In this document: positions 58,435 to 64,000 of the stretch, in pieces | How positions within the stretch are numbered: the stretch's first letter is position 1 | How the letters are laid out: each line of letters opens with the position of its first letter | NCBI GenBank assembly: GCA_029948255.1 | Contig: JALIZF010001843.1 | Span: forward strand, 62,001-126,000 | Reading direction: 5' to 3' | DNA from: Telmatactis stephensoni | Taxonomy: Eukaryota; Cnidaria; Anthozoa; Actiniaria; Isophelliidae | DNA: 64,000 nt | Notes under the pieces: generated by a model | Databases searched by the model: none | Seen by the model: the letters and a program-made list of their open reading frames with translations, nothing else | What the model was told of the DNA's origin: nothing | Translations under genes and position numbers: made by a program

Positions 58435-59965
58435 TACATCACAGGGATTCCCAGACCTTAACAGTTTGGGCTTCCTGTGGTCTTCAACGGTAGATAATGT
58501 ATTCATAACCACAACGGCTCCAGCCGTTATAACCCCTAGTCCAGTCCCAGACTCTCTTTCTTGCCGCTAAGAGAGTCCAGTATAACTTGCATGCGCATGT
58601 GCAAAATGAGCCAATCAGATTAAAGTTTTATTTTGAGAGTTTGCAATATGCAAATGTCAGTGTTTTGTTTTGCTGTCTAAAAATATGGTAGTGATGCGTA
58701 TCGAAAAATTCACAAATACGTCTTTCACAACTATCCATCCGTAAATTGCCTGTAACTGCTCAAACTTTGGTAAAAGATTATAGTTGGTTTTTCCAAGTGC
58801 ATATAGCTCACTGAATCAACAAATTGCTTTCCGAAATGAGACTGATATCGTGTATACAAAACACTTTCTTTTTCAGCCATCTTGAATCATTAGACGACTT
58901 TAGAAATTGTAACCACGCGATCACCACATTCATGTGATGATCGCGTGGTCACTAAGCTGACATGCGCATGCAAGTTATACTGGACTCTCCTTTCTCCGCG
59001 AGTCCTGGAGCGGCAAGAAAGAGAGTCCGGGACTGGACTATTATAACCCCTACCTTGACTAGCAAAAATGTGCACCAGCCCCTCCCCCTTCTTAGCAAAA
59101 AAGTACAATTTTGCCTGTCATATACCCCCTGTATGATCAGCCAACTGCTGCTTCAATTCAAGCTTAAAGGGGTACTTGGATGAAAATCGATAAAAATTTA
59201 AAATGACTTGAAACTTGGTTCAATGTATCTATATGTGACCAATAGTCACCAAGCAATATATTTTCATCAAATTCCAAAGGTACAGATAAATAGTTATCAC
59301 GTATTTTAGCATCTACATTGTGTATCTATGACGTCATAAGTACAACCCTATTGTTCTTTTCGATCTTAAACCAAAATTTCTTGGTGATAATATGATTAAA
59401 ATGCAGAATTTTGGGGATAGAAGGTTTTATATTTATCTATATTGGTCGTTAATTGACGTCAACTTAGGAATTAACCACTTTCCAATTTTGACCTATTTTC
59501 ATCCGGATCCAAGTACCCCTTTAATTGATGCTTTGAAAACGTCGATTTTCTCCTACTAATTCTCAATATTTCAAGGTAATACTTATTTAGTTACTAAAGA
59601 GAATTCGTATATATTTATGCCATTACGCAGTTGACTGAAAAGTTTATAGACGTTAAGTGGCATTTTCAGCGACCTCAAAAAACGCTGTCTTCCCTTGTGT
59701 AAATATATGCACTCGCTGAACCGTTGCAAAACAGCTCAAAGTTTCCTCGGAGTTAAGATGTTGTAACCAACTTTTCAAGCCAAAATTTCACAAATTTGGA
59801 GAAATAATACAACATTCCTCAATTTTGAACTTAATCCCAAGTAAATTAAGGCTTTTTTTCATGAGATATCTTTACTTGAATATCGTTTCATACATTCTTT
59901 GATAAAGTTTAAAGACCACAGGAAGCCCAAAGTGTTAAGGTCTGGGAATCCCTGTGATTTACATA
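58435..59965. mobile_element. TIR element inserted in promoter copy c
   Basis: Ends are inverted copies of CACAGGGATTCCCAGACC and GGGCTTCCTGTGGTCTT (58440-58488 and 59912-59958). It contains two further palindromic elements, 58532-59048 (TIR AGTCCAGTCCC, GAGAGTCCAGTATAACTTGC) and 59163-59523 (TIR AAAGGGGTACTTGGATGAAAA). No transposase frame was seen, so it is non-autonomous. Confidence 0.65.
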
Positions 59966-60119
59966 AGACATAATGAGTTGAACCAGTTGCGACTTGATAG
60001 CATTTTTATTTCTTTTAGAAACGAATGGTTTGGCATTCTACCACAAAAATATTACGTTTTTACACTCTTTTTAAAACGTTTGACGCTGAGTCACATGCGC
60101 TTCAGTCTAATTTAAGTGT

Positions 60120-60144
60120 TGACGTAATGTATGGGACTTTTCCC
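60120..60144 (+). promoter_or_regulatory. kB-like site and ATF/CRE-like motif, promoter copy c
   Basis: TGACGTAA at 60120-60127 and GGGACTTTTCCC at 60133-60144, 121 bp before the ATG. One extra T compared with copy b loosens the match. Confidence 0.5.
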
Positions 60145-60264
60145 TTCCCCACTGCGAAGACTAAAAGTTTTCAAAGGTCCTTCTCAAGGAAGCATCAAAG
60201 CATTTCTGGGTAACGAAATACCGACTCTCGTCAAAAGATTATCTCTTTATTCACTACTTAAACG

Positions 60265-63200
60265 ATGGCAGGTAAGTTTGGTCCATTAACTTAATTAATG
60301 AGTTTGAACTGAACTCATAAACTCAAAAAATCCTAGTCAGTCCTTCCTTTGGTCAGTATTGTTTACATTAGTTTGAAACTTACGTAGTTATCAATATTTA
60401 GTTTACATGTAAAATTCTACATTTACTAATTCTACATTGGCTAAGACGGGTTTATTCGTTTAAGTTTAGTGGGTATTACCACGTCAGAATTCAGTCACTC
60501 CTAAAAGAACCAAAGTAAAGTTAGCGAATCTAAGGCGGGGGTGTAAATGAAATACTTTATATTTTCTGTCCGCCGGTATAAAAGGAAATTTAAGGCTGGT
60601 TTATTGCTTTAATAAGCATTTAAAGGCTTTATCGGTTGAACAGGTTTAAGTTGACGTAATAAGAATTGTAAGAATTGACTTGGTTGACCCCCTCCGGAAA
60701 TGAATGTAAATCTCAGGCAATATAAATCTAAGGCTGCGAGTCTCAGGCTAACTTCACTTTGGTCCTAAAAGAGTAGATTAATAAATTTATATATTTTAAA
60801 GAAATATTCGAATTCATCTATTGTTGCTAACAAACAGCTAATACAGAATTCCATTTACAGTTAGTAAGCTCGCAAGAAAATATTCACCAGGTCAGTGTAC
60901 AGTTATATTAACTTAAATTTAACTTAAATCAGTGGGTGTATTTTGAGTCAAGTCCCAATCAAATCATGTCAAATCCGTCTGAGCCTACAATTCTTGGAAA
61001 CTCATCAGAATTGCTATGCCGGCCTAGTTCATCCACCTTTCTTTTGCCATTCTCAACTATTCAAATTCTAGTTTATAAAATATTAATAACAAAACCATTT
61101 ATACATATATATTATTTGGCTGGCTACGAATGGCTAGGCATAAGTCGAAACAGCACTGAGTTCCTGCTGAGTTTCAAATCAAAATTTCACTGGGGGATTG
61201 AAGCGCGTAACGACCATACATCTCTTTGATGCTATGCTCGCTGTGGAACTGCCTTGATACCCTTCACTGCTCTTGAAAACAAGCCCAAGTGTTTAGTAAT
61301 GAACCTGATTTTGGGAAAAAATTCATTGGACGAATTTTTAAATGCGGTATTTTCACACAGGGTCCCCCTTTGCAAAATAAAATCACGCAAAAATACTTGG
61401 TCTTTTTACGCTTCACGGATAAGTAAAAAATCTCTTTCACGTTCACAAAAAAATTCAAAAGTTGCTTTCACGTGGACGCAAAAAGATTTTAGACCATAAA
61501 TCACGTTTCACGTCAAAATAAATCAGCCATTCACGTTTCACTCAAAAGGTATAGGGGACCCTGTTCGCAAAAATTCACAAGGTAAATACTTTTTCAGTTA
61601 TAAATCCGTGTATCAACAAGTACGTGTCGCCATGTAATAATCTTTTCACAAAAGCGTATCCACATAGTGATAACTACTTTATCTAGTCTCACCGAGTTGA
61701 TTATTGGACTTATTGACTTTCTATGATTATAATACTTATGTTGCTTTTGGACAGCTTTTGGGGAGCTGCTTCAGTTACTGTAACACAAAATTAAAAACGC
61801 GGAAGTACATATACATGCTTCTATATCTTTTTTTAGGTGATCCCTTAAAAGAACTTTGGGAAAACAACATTAATTTCCAAGATACATTTTGCCAAGCATT
61901 GGACAAAAAGTACAGATTAGGCATCCAAAATTGGCAGCACCTTGCTGAAAAGTTTAACATCCCTGCATTAGAATACAGCAATTTCTCGGGTACAGAAAAC
62001 AACAGTCCATCTGAGAAGCTGCTGGAACATCTGGAAAGAGACCAACCTGACTTAGACGTTAGTGGATTCAAAGAAGCCTGTGAAAGAGCAAAAGTACCAG
62101 TCATTTCCAATTTTCTTGATCGAGCAATTGCAGGTTAGTATGTACTGTACAGGTTTCCTAGTTATCCGGCCCTATAAAAATGTGTCGTTCGCACGGCCAT
62201 GAAGTCTATGTCCATATTTCGGCAGTTTCAGGGCCGTAGCGCCCACAGGGCCTGGGGGGGGGGGATATTAATAAAGAAATAAATATTAATTATGCGTCAT
62301 AGTGAATTGTGCTCCTCCCAGTTTTTAAAGGATTGCTACGGCCCTAAGGTTACCTGATTTGGAAGTCAACGTAGATTTATTTATAGTCAAAATTCCATCA
62401 AAACTTGCAGATATTGTAGCGATGAAACATCATATCGTCCACCATCTTGAAATTAGCTTAGAAACCTAGCTTTTCGGTTAACAGGAAACACAGGAAGTCC
62501 GCACGAACGACAATATTATATGCAATGCGCGTAAGAACTCATTGTTCTGAGGCAATTTCAACTTTCCGACTGATACAATAATTTGTAATTCCATAATTTG
62601 TTATTCCATGCAATGGGGACACTAAAAACAAAAGAGTTATCCTTGCTACCAGGGACAACTCCCTAATAGATATGTCGGAACATGTCCTATATTCCAGGCA
62701 CGTCGGATCCAGACCGGTTTGCAACGGTTTACGGAAACCGGTCAGATTTTCAGATTTTACTGTCGATGCTACACACATGGTGATGTGGAGGATGGTTGGG
62801 GTAGGGAGTCGCTGTTTCATGTTTAGTTTGAACTAATCGGTCGACTTTTGGTCTGGATCCGCCCTGTATTTCGGCAAAAGACCATAAAATTAGGGTACCC
62901 CGTCCCCTTTTGGATAGGGGTGTGCCACCGAAGCTCTAGAAACCTGGCCCTATCTAAGACACTCAAAAGCGAAAAATCCTACCCTATCAAGCGACACATA
63001 CCTGTATAGCAAATATATGGGAGTATTCTTCCCCGGGATATAGACAAACAAAAAATTGTCTCGGATTTAGATGCTTTTTACTTGTTTGTTTGTTTGTTTA
63101 AGCTGGAAAAATAAGTGAAACCGACAAGATCAAAGATTTGTGGCATAAGACTGATGTTACTTATGACCTGTTACTGATGCTCGATAGAAAAGATCTGTGG

Positions 63201-64000
63201 GAACTTGTCGCACAGTCACTGGCAGTCCCAAAGGATAAGTATCAAAGTTTTAAGAGTGATAATGAATCAAACCTAGCTCGTGATTTGTTTGATATTCTGA
63301 CGATTGAGGAACGTCCAGCCCGGACGGTTCAGGATTTGAAATCCAAGTTGGAAGAAGTTGGCCTAAAAAATATAAAAAAGATGCTAGATGAGGACGACTC
63401 TATTTCTGGTAAGTTTTTTGGCCATGAAAATCGACAGAGTATTGTCAGTTTGTGATAATTTTTTTGTGACACAACGGAGTTTTTAAGGTAGTTCGACGTA
63501 GTTTTTATTGAGGACTGTTGACCATGCTTCAATTTCTCATTCAACGTGCAAATTTGTAACGGTAAACAAAGATGACTGAAATAAGTTAAATAAAAGCCCT
63601 CTAAGAGGGCATGTGGTCACTGGTAGTCAAAACATATTATCCACAATAAATACCTTATTTATAATATCATTTTGACACTCGGTGTTGTGGCCGCCATATT
63701 GGTGTTCCACAGTGGTACACCAACGTAGCGGCTCCAGATGTTCTTACCAAACATTGAAGGAAAGTGAAATATTCATATCTTGGTAACGAGTAAACAATTT
63801 GACTCTAACTTTCGCATATAGAAGCATAGTTTTGGTTCTTTTTTCAGATACAATTACTTTTCAGCTAGAGCTTTTTCCCCTCATGCATTCAAAAAAAATT
63901 CTACACCCTCTGATCCAAACTCTTGGCTTATCCGACGCTTAGCCCGATTAGCTTAGTTAATTTAAAACCGAATGAGAAAATAAAATTATGGGGTATCCAT
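60265..64000 (+). CDS. Second multi-death-domain gene, 3' end beyond the window
   Basis: Exons: 60265-60271 (ATG GCA G), 60861-60890 (SKLARKYSP), 61837-62133 (death domain 1), 63103-63408 (death domain 2), all phase 1 at joins. Death domain 1: PLKELWENNINF, IQNWQHLAEKFNIP, then EACERAKVPVISNFLDRAI. Death domain 2: KIKDLWHKTD, RKDLWELVAQSLAVP, TVQDLKSKLEEVGL. It is the tandem paralogue of the gene ending at 57542. A third death domain and tail would be expected past the right edge. Confidence 0.75.
60891..61836. other. Intron 2 of the second death-domain gene
   Basis: 61352-61569 looks like a small element with ACACAGGGTCCCCCT / AGGGGACCCTGTT ends and inner TTTCACGT units. The rest is non-coding. 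Confidence 0.4.
62134..63102. other. Intron 3 of the second death-domain gene
   Basis: A GGGGGGGGGG run near 62260 and (TTTG)n before the acceptor. No coding or repeat structure was recognised. Confidence 0.4.

Larger units (their letters stand above)
57985..60330 (+). repeat. Duplicated promoter block, copy c, split by an insertion
   Basis: The two halves match copy a, with a transposon-like insert at about 58435-59965 between them. The match resumes at GAGTTGAACCAGTTGCGACT. Confidence 0.7.

Overview
The window is animal (metazoan) genomic DNA. It has split genes with GT-AG introns, AT-rich non-coding DNA and a dense load of short palindromic transposons. The families present are C-type-lectin-like receptors, a VWDE-like protein with D8C domains, and proteins with several death domains. 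Together with the repeat style, these suggest a cnidarian, most likely an anthozoan such as a coral or sea anemone. That assignment is inference from gene content. All gene models were built by hand from reading frames, splice signals and phase, and every gene lies on the + strand.

Layout. (1) 1240-13050 holds two tandem paralogous type I membrane receptors: signal peptide, C-type-lectin-like domain, Thr-rich stalk, membrane segment and a tyrosine-rich tail. They share a six-exon structure with phase-1 domain exons. The first has lost the distal part of its tail. A broken relic of a third copy follows at 12.2-13.05 kb. (2) 13910-31149 is one 24-exon gene for a VWDE-like protein of 1571 residues. 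Its order is signal peptide, two D8C domains, VWDE N-terminal region, VWD, two furin-type sites around an acidic segment, EGF, IPT/cadherin-like regions, EGFs, Thr-rich stalk, SEA domain, membrane segment and a 60-odd residue tail. The summed exons are exactly in frame. (3) 33318-57542 and 60265-64000 (cut by the window edge) hold tandem genes for proteins with repeated death domains. Each domain sits on one phase-1 exon. Three copies of a promoter plus a tiny ATG-GCA-G first exon (33.3, 43.56 and 60.27 kb) each carry an NF-kB-like GGGACTTYCC site beside a TGACGTAA motif.

Between and inside these genes lie mobile-element remains: foldback and MITE palindromes (some nested, with TA flanks), LINE 3' fragments with reverse-transcriptase C-terminal coding, tRNA-derived SINEs, a long hairpin, an LTR-like direct-repeat pair and a 54-bp minisatellite. 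One transposon sits inside the third promoter duplicate, and the first duplicate preserves the empty site.

The neighbourhood (lectin-like receptors with SH2-type tyrosine motifs, a large modular surface protein, and multi-death-domain proteins behind kB-like promoters) looks like an innate recognition and signalling cluster. That functional link is inference; no function was tested here.
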